In this document: positions 54,311 through 62,551 of the stretch, piece by piece
How the letters are laid out: every line of letters begins with the position of its first letter
Position numbering within the stretch: position 1 is the first letter of the stretch
Assembly: GCA_035545735.1 (NCBI GenBank)
Contig: DASZXS010000017.1
Location: forward strand, 127,961-191,960
DNA length: 64,000 nt
Direction of reading: 5' to 3'
Origin: JAJYKC01 sp035545735
Lineage (GTDB): Bacteria > Acidobacteriota > Terriglobia > Bryobacterales > Bryobacteraceae
The notes under the pieces: generated by a model
What the model was told of the DNA's origin: nothing
Seen by the model: only the letters and a program-made list of their open reading frames with translations
Databases searched by the model: none
Position numbers and translations under genes: made by a program

Positions 54311-55417
54311 ATGCCGGACTGTCCCGTTTATCTCGTAACTACGAACCTCGCCCCGCACGACGCAATCGGAAACGACGTGTTGGGAATGCGCGAGACGCTG
54401 CTCCGAGCCGGATACCGCGCCGAAGCCTATGCCGCCGACGTGCATCCATCGCTCACCGGCGTTGCCCGGCCGTTGAACGGCGCGGGGGAGTTTTGGAGGG
54501 ATCCGAACGCCCTGCTGATTTACCACCATTCGATGGGATGGCCCGCCGGGCTGGAGATTCTCGAAAGCGCGCAGTGCCGGGTGGCGGTCAAGTATCACAA
54601 CGTTACGCCTCCCCGTTTTTTCGAGCCCTATTCCGAAGCCTTCACGCAAGCTTGCCGCGGTGGTGAGGCGGCAAATTTCCGGGTTGCCGCGCATCGCAGC
54701 GCAATGTTCTGGGGAGATTCAACTTTTAACAGCGACGACCTGGTCCGGAACGGCGCACCCCGCGGACGCTGCCGGGTCATCGCGCCATTTCACAACACCG
54801 AAGCGATGGCGGAAATTCCACTCGACCGCCAGGTTCTCAATCGACGGGGCGGAAATCCCGGCGCCACGATCCTGTTTGTCGGAGGAGTAAAGCCGAACAA
54901 GGGCCACCTTCAACTGTTGCGGGTCTTCGCCGCCTACCGGCGCAAATACGACCGCGGCGCCCGCCTTTTGGTAGCCGGCGGCATGGACCCTCGCCTCGCT
55001 TCCTACACCGGTCACCTCCAGGATGCCGCGCGCGCGTACGAGCTGGGCGATAGCGTCACCTTCACCGGCGCCGTCAGCGCCGCGGCGCTCCGATCCTACT
55101 ACCTGCTGAGCGACGTCTTTCTCTGTCTGAGCGAGCACGAGGGTTTCTGCGTGCCGCTCATCGAAGCGATGTTTTTCCGCAGCCCCGTAATCGCCGCCGC
55201 CTCCACTGCGATTCCGGAAACGGTTGGCGATGCCGGGATTCTTTGGCCGGAAGACGATCTCGCTCACTTTGTCGAAAGCATTGCCGTCTGCATGGAAAAT
55301 CAGGAACTGCGGCGCGCATTACAAGAGAAGGGCTGGGACCGTTTTCAGAAATTCTTCCGCCGGGACGCGCTGGCTCCAAGGTTTCTCACGCTCGTCGAGG
55401 AAGCCCTGGCGCGCTGA
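54311..55417 (+). CDS. Family 4 glycosyltransferase
   Basis: 368 residues, GT-B fold, only distantly like the tandem pair. N-terminal YLVTTNLAPHDAIGNDVLGM; C-terminal ILFVGGVKPNKGHLQLLRVF, LSEHEGFCVPLIEAMFFRSPVIA (donor-binding E-x7-E) and TAIPETVGDAG. The KYHNVTPPRFFEPY stretch is typical of a mannosyltransferase-like subgroup, but the sugar is not certain. It follows the coiled-coil gene by seven bases and is the last of the plus-strand cluster, converging on the malectin regulator. Confidence 0.9.
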   Translation: MPDCPVYLVTTNLAPHDAIGNDVLGMRETLLRAGYRAEAYAADVHPSLTGVARPLNGAGEFWRDPNALLIYHHSMGWPAGLEILESAQCRVAVKYHNVTPPRFFEPYSEAFTQACRGGEAANFRVAAHRSAMFWGDSTFNSDDLVRNGAPRGRCRVIAPFHNTEAMAEIPLDRQVLNRRGGNPGATILFVGGVKPNKGHLQLLRVFAAYRRKYDRGARLLVAGGMDPRLASYTGHLQDAARAYELGDSVTFTGAVSAAALRSYYLLSDVFLCLSEHEGFCVPLIEAMFFRSPVIAAASTAIPETVGDAGILWPEDDLAHFVESIAVCMENQELRRALQEKGWDRFQKFFRRDALAPRFLTLVEEALAR

Positions 55418-55434
55418 AGACCGCGCCGGCGTCG

Positions 55435-57006
55435 CTATCGCGTTTCGTCCAGTACTTCGATCGCATAGACCGACGCGTAATTTTTCACCGGGACAAACGA
55501 GAACAAAAGCTTGCCCTGAGCGCTGGGATGGAGGCCGCGGAAGGTTTTCACCAGTACGCGGCTGGGTCCGCCGGCTTCTTTGGCAACGTCGAGATTGCGC
55601 ACCAGCGCCACTCCATTGCACTCGATATCAAAGACGCGCTTGCCGGCCGCCGGCGTCGTCGTATCCTCGGCGCCCCAATAGGATTCGACCATATAGATCG
55701 TAGCCGAGTATTCGCCCGGACCCACCGGAATGGCGTAGCTGAAATTTCCGTACCGTTCCCGCGCGAAAAGATCCGGATCGCGCGTTCCCTGCAACGGCAC
55801 GCCGTGCTGCGCTGTCTGGCCACCCATCCAATAGTTATCCGGATTCCAGAGATTGCCTTTGGAATCCGTATACGAGTTCTCTTCGGTACAAATCCGGATC
55901 GGGTTCTGGCGGTTGGGGCTCGACGGAACCAGCGAAATCGCGCTCACCATCGCTTGCGCCTTCTGGCTGACAAACTTGAGATGCAAGATGCCATCGGAGG
56001 CGGGCGAGATATCCTTAAAGACCCGTTCGTCCGCAACCCAAGCTCCCCCGGCGTCGGACACAATATCGAAATCGGTGAGAATCGGTTTGCCGTTGGCGGT
56101 CACATTGAAGGCCCGGCTGTTCTCACCTCCGCCAGTGCTGGTGGCCGGCCCATACACCGTCTCCGCGAAGTAGAGGTGCAGCTCATAAACCCCCGATGCG
56201 AGGGGAATACTGTAGCTGAAGTCCCCGCTACGAGCGTTTTGAAAGATGGCGGGATCCATGGTTCGCGCCATGAACCGCCGCGGCCGTTCGGCATAACTAC
56301 CCCCGTCGAAGTATTGGTCAGCCGACCAAACGTGTCCCACGCGGTCGGTGTGCGGTCTTCGCTGCCCGCAGAGAATCCGGACTTCGCGGTCAGCGACGGC
56401 CGTGGGGACCGAGGCTTTCGCGGGCGCATTTCCGGTCGCGGCCGAAAAACGGTTCGCCGGCGTTGAACCGGTCCGCACCGGGCGCCATCGCATCCACAGC
56501 GCCGCTCCGAGCAGCACTCCGAGCGAGAGCGCCGCCAGCCCCAGAAGGAGAATGCGCTGGCGCGGCAAAGCTGGCGAAGCAAGCGCGCTGCTCTCGGGCG
56601 CGAGCGGCGCGAGCGGCCCGGGAGGTAGCAGAAACGCGGGGGTGTCATTACCCGTTACCAGCTTCCCGGAATGATCCTCGCGAGGTGGGTCGCTCGAGGG
56701 GGAGGGATCGGCCAGAGTGAAAATCGGCGCGTACTTTCCCGAAGGGATCACAATGCGAAGCCGGTTTGCCGCACCTTCGCTTTCGTAGTAGTCGCGCAGC
56801 TTTCTTCGGAGCCGGTGGACCTCCACGCGCGCGATAGCATCTTCGGCCGGATCGAAGCTCTCGGGCCTTCCCAGCACTTCCACGGCAATAGAATACTCTT
56901 TGATGCTCTCCGTCTCGGCGTTGAAATACTTCGCGCAGAGGTACTCCAGGAGCTTCCCCATTCGTGGTGAGCGAACAAATGGAGCCGACGCCAAGACGGC
57001 GCTCAA
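55435..57006 (-). CDS. Membrane-anchored winged-helix regulator with two malectin domains
   Basis: 523 residues. Residues about 1-100 are a winged-helix DNA-binding domain of the type common in Solibacter: SPRMGKLLEYLC, IKEYSIAVEVLGRPESFDP, VEVHRLRRKLRDYYES and IPSGKYAPIF. A Pro/Ser-rich linker leads to one membrane helix (about 150-172, ILLLGLAALSLGVLLGAAL). Outside lie two malectin carbohydrate-binding domains (about 204-365 and 367-523; each opens with a Cys-containing strand and has YFDGG or YWMGG, and DFSYSIPL or NFSYAIPV). This is a ToxR/CadC-like layout: sugar sensed outside, DNA bound inside. TTG start at 57006 has AGGA five bases upstream. Neighbours are glycosyltransferases. Confidence 0.9.
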   Translation of the reverse strand: MSAVLASAPFVRSPRMGKLLEYLCAKYFNAETESIKEYSIAVEVLGRPESFDPAEDAIARVEVHRLRRKLRDYYESEGAANRLRIVIPSGKYAPIFTLADPSPSSDPPREDHSGKLVTGNDTPAFLLPPGPLAPLAPESSALASPALPRQRILLLGLAALSLGVLLGAALWMRWRPVRTGSTPANRFSAATGNAPAKASVPTAVADREVRILCGQRRPHTDRVGHVWSADQYFDGGSYAERPRRFMARTMDPAIFQNARSGDFSYSIPLASGVYELHLYFAETVYGPATSTGGGENSRAFNVTANGKPILTDFDIVSDAGGAWVADERVFKDISPASDGILHLKFVSQKAQAMVSAISLVPSSPNRQNPIRICTEENSYTDSKGNLWNPDNYWMGGQTAQHGVPLQGTRDPDLFARERYGNFSYAIPVGPGEYSATIYMVESYWGAEDTTTPAAGKRVFDIECNGVALVRNLDVAKEAGGPSRVLVKTFRGLHPSAQGKLLFSFVPVKNYASVYAIEVLDETR

Positions 57007-57073
57007 TTCCGTCCTGCAGTCCGCCTCCGGTATGGATGAGTTTCCTATGACTCTGCCCCTTTTTTTTGAGAGA

Positions 57074-57103
57074 ATTATATCCTCATACGTTTCAAGGACG
57101 CAA
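57074..57103 (-). promoter_or_regulatory. Probable promoter of malectin regulator
   Basis: On the minus strand a consensus TATAAT (57079-57074) lies 18 bases after TTGCGT (57103-57098). Transcription would start near 57067 with a leader of about 60 bases before the TTG start. The upstream 19-base repeat begins two bases before the -35 element, the place expected for an activator site. Confidence 0.6.
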
Positions 57104-57104
57104 T

Positions 57105-57123
57105 GTAACGGACGTACGTTATT
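57105..57123. promoter_or_regulatory. Candidate operator, repeat copy 1
   Basis: GTAACGGACGTACGTTATT, matching the copy at 57191-57209 in 17 of 19 bases. It contains the palindrome ACGTACGT (57112-57119), as a dimeric regulator would need. It abuts the -35 element of the regulator's promoter. Confidence 0.55.
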
Positions 57124-57190
57124 GATAATGCAAGATAGTTTAACGCTTGGAGCATCCCGCCGTGCGGCCTTTCTCGTATCTGTCCCATTC

Positions 57191-57209
57191 GTAACGGATG
57201 TACGTGATT
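57191..57209. promoter_or_regulatory. Candidate operator, repeat copy 2
   Basis: GTAACGGATGTACGTGATT, same orientation as the copy 86 bases away (about eight helical turns). Differences are a C/T and a T/G. Two distant copies could allow looping or cooperative binding by the winged-helix protein encoded downstream. Confidence 0.55.
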
Positions 57210-57474
57210 CAAAACAAAAGAATCAGCCGTCAAGCCCGGTCGCTTTCGAAAGAGTCACCGGGAGTCTGATCGGTACGCGGAGTGTTCCTGCAGGCTCGGT
57301 TGCCCGGAGCGAAAATCCGCAACAGAGCAGCGGCGGGTTCGTCTAGTGGGAGAAATGCGCGGGAATCACAGCGAGGAGGCTCTCGGGTTCTCAAAGAATC
57401 GGCGGGCGGCGCACCTAGCGCCACAGCCAGGAAAATCCGGCTTTCGAGGGTGGAAACGAATAGCGCCAGCCCTG

Positions 57475-58737
57475 CTAGGGGAGCGCCGGCGCTGTGTTTC
57501 GCAGTTCCGCCAGCCGCGCTTCCAGCTTTTCCGGATCCTGGTGCTTTCCGAGATGGAGCGCGGCCGGGTCCTTACAGTACGCCAGGATGTTCTCTCGCAG
57601 GCCGGGAGAAATCCCGGCGTAATGGGTCTCGAAAAGCAGACCAATCAGCGTGAAGTAGGTCTCGTCCGCGAGAAAGTATTTGCCGGGGAGAAGGGGCTCG
57701 CCGGTATCAAAGTTTTGGTTCGCCAGGCTGAAATCGATGTATTCCGCCCCTGCCATTAGATCCTCGCCTTTCCGGATCGTGGCATTAAAGCTCCTCATGA
57801 ACAGTTCCTGCGACTCGCGCGTGAGTTTAGGCATGGCGAGCGCTTTGAGCGGCCCGACCTTGGGAAGGACTCTGATGAGGAATCCCAGAAACCGGGCCCA
57901 GGCGCCGGGGCTCTGGTATTCGCGGCCCCACTCCTTCTCGTAGCTGGAACGCTTCAGATTATAAAGGAACTGACGCTTGGTTATTCCCGAACCAGTGTGC
58001 GCGATGTCCTTCTTGTTCGCCGCCCAAGCCGCCTTGGTCATGGTGGGGATCAACGAACGCACACTCCAGCGGTAACTGCCCAAGGCGAGATCCAGATTCG
58101 AAAAAACCTTGTTGATGTCGAGCGAATAGGTTTCCAAAAAAGCCCGCGCCAGCAGATCCTTTGAAACCTCGAAGCCAATGAAGTTGTGATAATCCGCGGA
58201 AGCATAGTGCTGGTGGGCAACCTGCACTACGTCAAAAGCAAATTCAATCCTGAGGTGGGCTACCGGGTCGTCCTCATAGGTTACGCGGCGCCCGAATTTC
58301 CGGCGTAGCTGGGGGTAGGCAAGCGGAACCGAGAGATTTGTCGCGAGCGGATGGCCCAGATTATCGCCGGCGTAGTGTTCGAGCGCCCCGAGCGCGAACG
58401 CATACTCATTGAGGTTGGAGGCATCCCGAAGCAAGGCCTCCACGAACTCCCCCGACCGGACGTAGTGAGTAAGGTCACTAAAGAACTTGCTCCCAAAGGG
58501 GTAATACCCCATGTCCTGGATAATGCAACCGCCGTACGCATACGCATGCGCCTGCTGCATCTCCTCCTCGGTCGCGTCCGGAAAGCGGGCGAGAAGCGCC
58601 GGGCGGAAACTGGACGCCCACAGGGTGTCTACTACCGCCTCATGACTCAAGACTGAATACGGCAAAGCGGGCGAGGCCATGAGAAGACACACGCCCACCG
58701 CCGCGACGCTCCGCAACTGAGACGTCCAGTTCTTCAT
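57475..58737 (-). CDS. Exported zinc-dependent phospholipase C-like protein
   Basis: 420 residues with a signal peptide (RSVAAVGVCLLMASPALP). The mature part starts YSVLSHEAVVDTLW and continues with YAYGGCIIQDMGYYPFG, ALGALEHYAGDNLGHPLATN and VVQVAHQHY, the histidine pattern of the Zn-dependent phospholipase C family, which shares its fold with S1/P1 nuclease. The C-terminal third is unassigned. It may cleave phospholipid head groups outside the cell, or may be only a structural relative. ATG start at 58737. Confidence 0.87.
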   Translation of the reverse strand: MKNWTSQLRSVAAVGVCLLMASPALPYSVLSHEAVVDTLWASSFRPALLARFPDATEEEMQQAHAYAYGGCIIQDMGYYPFGSKFFSDLTHYVRSGEFVEALLRDASNLNEYAFALGALEHYAGDNLGHPLATNLSVPLAYPQLRRKFGRRVTYEDDPVAHLRIEFAFDVVQVAHQHYASADYHNFIGFEVSKDLLARAFLETYSLDINKVFSNLDLALGSYRWSVRSLIPTMTKAAWAANKKDIAHTGSGITKRQFLYNLKRSSYEKEWGREYQSPGAWARFLGFLIRVLPKVGPLKALAMPKLTRESQELFMRSFNATIRKGEDLMAGAEYIDFSLANQNFDTGEPLLPGKYFLADETYFTLIGLLFETHYAGISPGLRENILAYCKDPAALHLGKHQDPEKLEARLAELRNTAPALP

Positions 58738-58758
58738 CCGATCCCCGGCGAAGGCAAA

Positions 58759-58796
58759 GCCCGTCCGCCTCTAAAATAATACGCGAACGGACGGGC
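58759..58796. repeat. Inverted repeat between two minus-strand genes
   Basis: GCCCGTCCG (58759-58767) and CGGACGGGC (58788-58796) can pair over nine bases with a 20-base AT-rich loop. It lies between the small secreted protein gene and the phospholipase-like gene. It could be a terminator of the first or an operator around the second gene's -10 (TATTAT on the minus strand in the loop). Confidence 0.45.
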
Positions 58797-58818
58797 CGGA
58801 CTGCGAGGACCTTCCCGG

Positions 58819-59163
58819 CTACTTCTTGGTTGCGGCGGCCTTCTTGGCGACGTGCTGCCCGGAGAGGTGATAGCCGGCCTTCTGCGCGTCTTCCTCGCTC
58901 ATGAATTTGCCGCGCTTCGTCTTTCCGAAATATTTGTCGTCGGCCTTGTGGTAAGCCTTCGACGAAGTGTTCACCCAAACCTCGCCCTTGGCCTTGGCAT
59001 CGGCGATCTCGGCGTCGGTCGGCGCAGCAGCCGCGGCCTTCGCCATCTTGGTGGCCTTGGTAGCCGCCGGCGCGGTCGCCTGCATCGCGAACGCCTGACC
59101 TCCAAGAGAAAGGGCTCCCGCCAGCAGCGTGCCCAGAATCGCTTTACGGAACGAACTGTTCAT
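58819..59163 (-). CDS. Small secreted Lys/Ala-rich protein
   Basis: 114 residues. Signal peptide (AILGTLLAGALSLGGQAFA), Ala/Lys-rich linker, then a compact motif GEVWVNTSSKAYHKADDKYFGKTKRGKFMSEEDAQKAGYHL cut here by its landmarks: VWVNT, YHKADDKYFGKTK and MSEEDAQKAGY. The motif VWVN-x-Y-H-x-G-x-YxGKTK-G-x-MxExxAxxxGY is a short conserved unit I associate with Acidobacteria and relatives, resembling a metal-free Ada-type motif; its function is unknown. Ribosome site GGAGGAG precedes the ATG. A basic tail AKKAAATKK ends it. Confidence 0.82.
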   Translation of the reverse strand: MNSSFRKAILGTLLAGALSLGGQAFAMQATAPAATKATKMAKAAAAAPTDAEIADAKAKGEVWVNTSSKAYHKADDKYFGKTKRGKFMSEEDAQKAGYHLSGQHVAKKAAATKK

Positions 59164-59221
59164 AATTACTCCTCCTACCTATCGATCATGCCAGTCCAGC
59201 TAGAGTAACGCTTAAAACTTA

Positions 59222-61279
59222 TTAATTTGCCCCATACTTCTCAAGCCACTTCAACTCTTCGCGCACCTTGATTTTGCCGTACCACGGATTGTTTTTGAGC
59301 GAATGGCCTTCGCCTGGAAAAACCAGCAGCGTGCAGGGCACACCGAGAGCGTGCAGCGCCCGCTCCAACAAATAGGACTCCTGAAAAGGCACCCGGATGT
59401 CCTCCGCCCCCACCACCAGATGCGTGGGAGTTTTCACCTTTGTAATCTGCCAGATAGCCGCTTCCGCATTGTAATTGTCCCGGGCTTCCCAGGGATAACC
59501 GCCAAGGTAGAACGCGTCGTCCATGGACACATCGTCGTTGCCCCAATCGGCAACGTGCTCCACGGCGCCCGCGCCGGTTACCGCGGCCTTGAAGCGGGTA
59601 GTCTGGGTAATCAGCCAGTTTGTTAGATAACCACCTTCGCTGTATCCGCCCACAGTCAAATGATCCGGATCGGCGATCCCATCTCTTACCAGGGCGTCCA
59701 CGCCCGCAAGGATGTCTTTCCCGGGCCGGGAGACGATATGAGGAGAGGTTTCGAGGGCAAAGCGATCGCCGTAGCCGATCGAGCCCCGGTAATTTGGACG
59801 GAACACCAGCCAGCCGTTGCTCGCGGCCAGGGTTGCCCAGTCGTACCAGTCGGCGCCGAACTTATCGCCGTCCGCATCCGCCGGCCCCCCGTGGATCAGC
59901 GTGAACATACGCAGATGCTTCCCGCCAAACTCGCCGGGAGGATAGAGGAGCATTCCCTCAACCGTGGTTCCGTCATCGGCCTTCCAGCGGTAAGGCTTGC
60001 CCTCCGGAAGGGCGCGCCCGGTGAACAGGCTGCTGAAAGTGGTGATGGGACGGGCCCGGTTCAACGCTTCGCGGTTGGCGGCAAGATACACCTCCGGGGG
60101 CTTCCCGAGAGAGCTAAAGACAAACGCGAAACGGTCCGCTTTTGCCGCCGCGCTGACCAAACTGGAAGTTCCCTCCCAACTCTGCAAGGCTGCAAAAGAG
60201 CCCTCCGGTGCCGATGTGGCGTACAGCCTGGTTTGCGTCCCTAACATACCGGCCACGATCGCCCCGCCGTCGCGCGTGACGGAGTATCCGGAAACCGCGC
60301 CCGAAAATGCGACGCCCCAGCGCGTCACCTGCCCGCTGCCCGCATGGGCGGAATAAAGTCTCGGCTGGACATCTCGATACGAGCCGTCCAGAGATCCGCT
60401 GATCACCTGAAAGAGAATCCGCCGGCTATCCGGAGCCCATTGCAATTTTTCATAAATTGCATTCGAGTGACTCAGGACGCGCGGCGTTCCGGAGGGGAGA
60501 TCGATTGTCGAAAGCCGCCACGGCTCAGCCGATTCCGCACGCTCGGAAGCCGAAATACCAGCGAAGGCCAACATTTTTCCATCCGGCGAAGATGCCAGTT
60601 GGGAGGCGCGATATTGTAGCACCGCCACTTGCCTTTCCTCGGGCTTGCCGTCGCGCGAAGGGCGGACCGCCACCTCATGAATCACGTCGCCGCGTTCGGA
60701 TTCGCGGAAGCGATTGACGTCGTTCCACTCCTTCCTGTAGGCATTCTCCTGCTCCTTCGTCCAGGCCAGGCGGGCGGCATAGTAAATCGCACGGGAGTCC
60801 GCCGACCACGCAAAACTATGAACGCCCTCCTCTCCGCCGGTCACGGGAAACGCCTCACCTCCGTCCGCCGGTATCACCCAAACTCGCGGCAGCCCTTTCT
60901 CCTTGTCCGCATCCTCAGCCTCGCCTTCTTTCGGGCGGTCGGACAAAAATGCGATCCAGCGGCCATCCGGCGACCATTGGGCGCCATGATCGTAGCCGGA
61001 CTGTGTTAGCTGGAACGGTGCGCCGGCCGGGGTTGCCCCCGGTGCCGCGCCTTCGCGCCACAGCCAGATTTCGTGCAGGTAGCGGTTGCCAGCCCAATCG
61101 GGGCGCTCCGTCTCGATCAGGACCGAGTTGCCATCCGGGGAGATGTGAACGTCGTCGATGCCGGTCGCGTCGAAAAACTCGTCCAAAGTGATCCGGGGTT
61201 TCGGCAGGTTCGCCGGCTGGCACACCACGGCGCACGCCACCCCCGTCAGTACGGACAGCCGGACCAGCCCGCGGATCAC
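59222..61279 (-). CDS. S9 family prolyl oligopeptidase-like peptidase
   Basis: About 685 residues. Signal peptide (LVRLSVLTGVACAVVCQP), a seven-bladed propeller with TolB-like repeats (ISPDGNSVL, WSPDGRWIAFLSD, WAPDSRRILFQV) to about residue 420, and a catalytic hydrolase domain: Ser in VGGYSEGGYLTNW, Asp in VGAEDIRVPF, His in FPGEGHSLKNN. Cleaves short peptides after proline or other residues, probably in the periplasm. GTG start at 61279 overlaps the TGA of the upstream asparaginase gene (GTGA), so the two are coupled. Confidence 0.93.
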   Translation of the reverse strand: MIRGLVRLSVLTGVACAVVCQPANLPKPRITLDEFFDATGIDDVHISPDGNSVLIETERPDWAGNRYLHEIWLWREGAAPGATPAGAPFQLTQSGYDHGAQWSPDGRWIAFLSDRPKEGEAEDADKEKGLPRVWVIPADGGEAFPVTGGEEGVHSFAWSADSRAIYYAARLAWTKEQENAYRKEWNDVNRFRESERGDVIHEVAVRPSRDGKPEERQVAVLQYRASQLASSPDGKMLAFAGISASERAESAEPWRLSTIDLPSGTPRVLSHSNAIYEKLQWAPDSRRILFQVISGSLDGSYRDVQPRLYSAHAGSGQVTRWGVAFSGAVSGYSVTRDGGAIVAGMLGTQTRLYATSAPEGSFAALQSWEGTSSLVSAAAKADRFAFVFSSLGKPPEVYLAANREALNRARPITTFSSLFTGRALPEGKPYRWKADDGTTVEGMLLYPPGEFGGKHLRMFTLIHGGPADADGDKFGADWYDWATLAASNGWLVFRPNYRGSIGYGDRFALETSPHIVSRPGKDILAGVDALVRDGIADPDHLTVGGYSEGGYLTNWLITQTTRFKAAVTGAGAVEHVADWGNDDVSMDDAFYLGGYPWEARDNYNAEAAIWQITKVKTPTHLVVGAEDIRVPFQESYLLERALHALGVPCTLLVFPGEGHSLKNNPWYGKIKVREELKWLEKYGAN

Positions 61280-62457
61280 GCGTGGGGAGGCTCCGTCATC
61301 GGCGGCCACTCCGTCGGCTCACCCTGGAATAACGCGACACAATTCTCCAATCGGGCGACGCCGTCGTGAACGGCGAATTTTTTGGGCGACTTCGGCGGGC
61401 CGCTCCACATCGTGACGCTCGCGTAGGCGCCGTCCTTCCGCAGAATATAAAAGATCATTCCGATGAACCGCAGCCGCGCCGGATCATTATTATGAAAGCG
61501 CGCGATCCTCTTGAGCGCGTCGAGCCCCGCCTCCTGCGGAGACATCCCCTGTCGCATGTTGTCGACGATGGTGTGCGCACCGGCGATCTTGATATTTTCC
61601 TCGCCGTTTCCGGTCGCACCGGCCGAGCCCACCTCCTGATCCGTATAGCAGCCGGCGCCGATGATTGGAGAATCGCCCAATCTCCCGGATAGCTTCCAGG
61701 CAAGGCCGCTGGTCGTCGTGATCCCGGAGATCTCGCCCTTTTTGTTGAGCACGGAACAGTGAATCGTACCCGTCGGCGGGAACAGCACCTTGTGGATGGC
61801 TTCGGCCCGGTCGCCCGGGGCGATACCCAGGCCGGCCGCTATTTCATTCATGCGCCGCAGGTGCTCGCGCCGGAAATGCGCCTGATCCTTCTTCGGGACA
61901 TCCGGCGGAGTCCATCCGGGAGCGCCCACTCCAGGTCCCCACCAGTCGCGATTCGAATTTGACTCTTTCCAGAGCAGCCAGATCTTGCGCGCTTTTTCGG
62001 TCAGTAGATTCACCTGGGGGAATCCAACCGCGTGCCCGAATTTCTCCGCGCCGGCTCCCACCAGCATGACGTGGCCCGTGTGGTCCATCACGGCCTTGGC
62101 GACACGGCTGGCGTTGACAATATTTTCCAGCGCGCCGACCGATCCGGCACGGTAGGTCGGCCCGTGCATGCAGCAGGCGTCCAGTTGCACCACGCCATCC
62201 TCATTCGGCAGTCCACCGAGCCCGACGCTGGTCTCCTCGGGGTCCTCTTCCGGGCCGCGCACCACCTCAATGGCCGCGTCGAGCGTGTCCATCCCTTCCT
62301 GCAACGCGCGCCATGCCCGGTCGTGATAGGGATGCCCGTTAGCCGCCGATATGATTACGGGTTTTCTGCCGGCGCCTTGCGACTGGGGCTTCGCCAGGGC
62401 GAGCGCGGGCGCGCTTAGCGCCGCCGCGCCCAGAAAACCGCGTCTGGATGTGCTCAT
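61276..62457 (-). CDS. Tat-exported N4-(beta-N-acetylglucosaminyl)-L-asparaginase-like Ntn hydrolase
   Basis: About 393 residues. Tat signal SRRGFLGAAALSAPALA, then an aspartylglucosaminidase-type Ntn hydrolase; the proenzyme would cut itself before the Thr of GTIHCSV, which becomes the nucleophile, followed by SGLAWKLSGRLGDSPIIGAGCY. Such enzymes split the sugar-asparagine bond of glycopeptides or isoaspartyl peptides. ATG at 62457 has GGAG five bases upstream. It precedes and overlaps the S9 peptidase gene, suggesting joint breakdown of (glyco)peptides outside the cytoplasm. Confidence 0.92.
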   Translation of the reverse strand: MSTSRRGFLGAAALSAPALALAKPQSQGAGRKPVIISAANGHPYHDRAWRALQEGMDTLDAAIEVVRGPEEDPEETSVGLGGLPNEDGVVQLDACCMHGPTYRAGSVGALENIVNASRVAKAVMDHTGHVMLVGAGAEKFGHAVGFPQVNLLTEKARKIWLLWKESNSNRDWWGPGVGAPGWTPPDVPKKDQAHFRREHLRRMNEIAAGLGIAPGDRAEAIHKVLFPPTGTIHCSVLNKKGEISGITTTSGLAWKLSGRLGDSPIIGAGCYTDQEVGSAGATGNGEENIKIAGAHTIVDNMRQGMSPQEAGLDALKRIARFHNNDPARLRFIGMIFYILRKDGAYASVTMWSGPPKSPKKFAVHDGVARLENCVALFQGEPTEWPPMTEPPHA

Positions 62458-62551
62458 AATGTCTCCGAACCTTAAAAGGGATACCACATTCGGAGGTATC
62501 GCTGCGAAAACGCGCCGGTCCGCGGGCGCGTATGCCTTGGCGTTCGGAATC

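Larger units (their letters stand above)
57007..57474. other. Intergenic region upstream of the malectin regulator
   Basis: 468 bases between the end of the Zn-phospholipase-like gene and the regulator start. It is clearly more AT-rich between 57050 and 57240 than the genes. It contains a promoter, listed separately, and two copies of a 19-base repeat. The section 57240-57474 shows no feature I can support. Confidence 0.6.

Noticed and set aside
57282..57759. Plus-strand frames over the end of the phospholipase-like gene
   Set aside because: Mostly antisense to a gene with clear His motifs; no conserved sequence.
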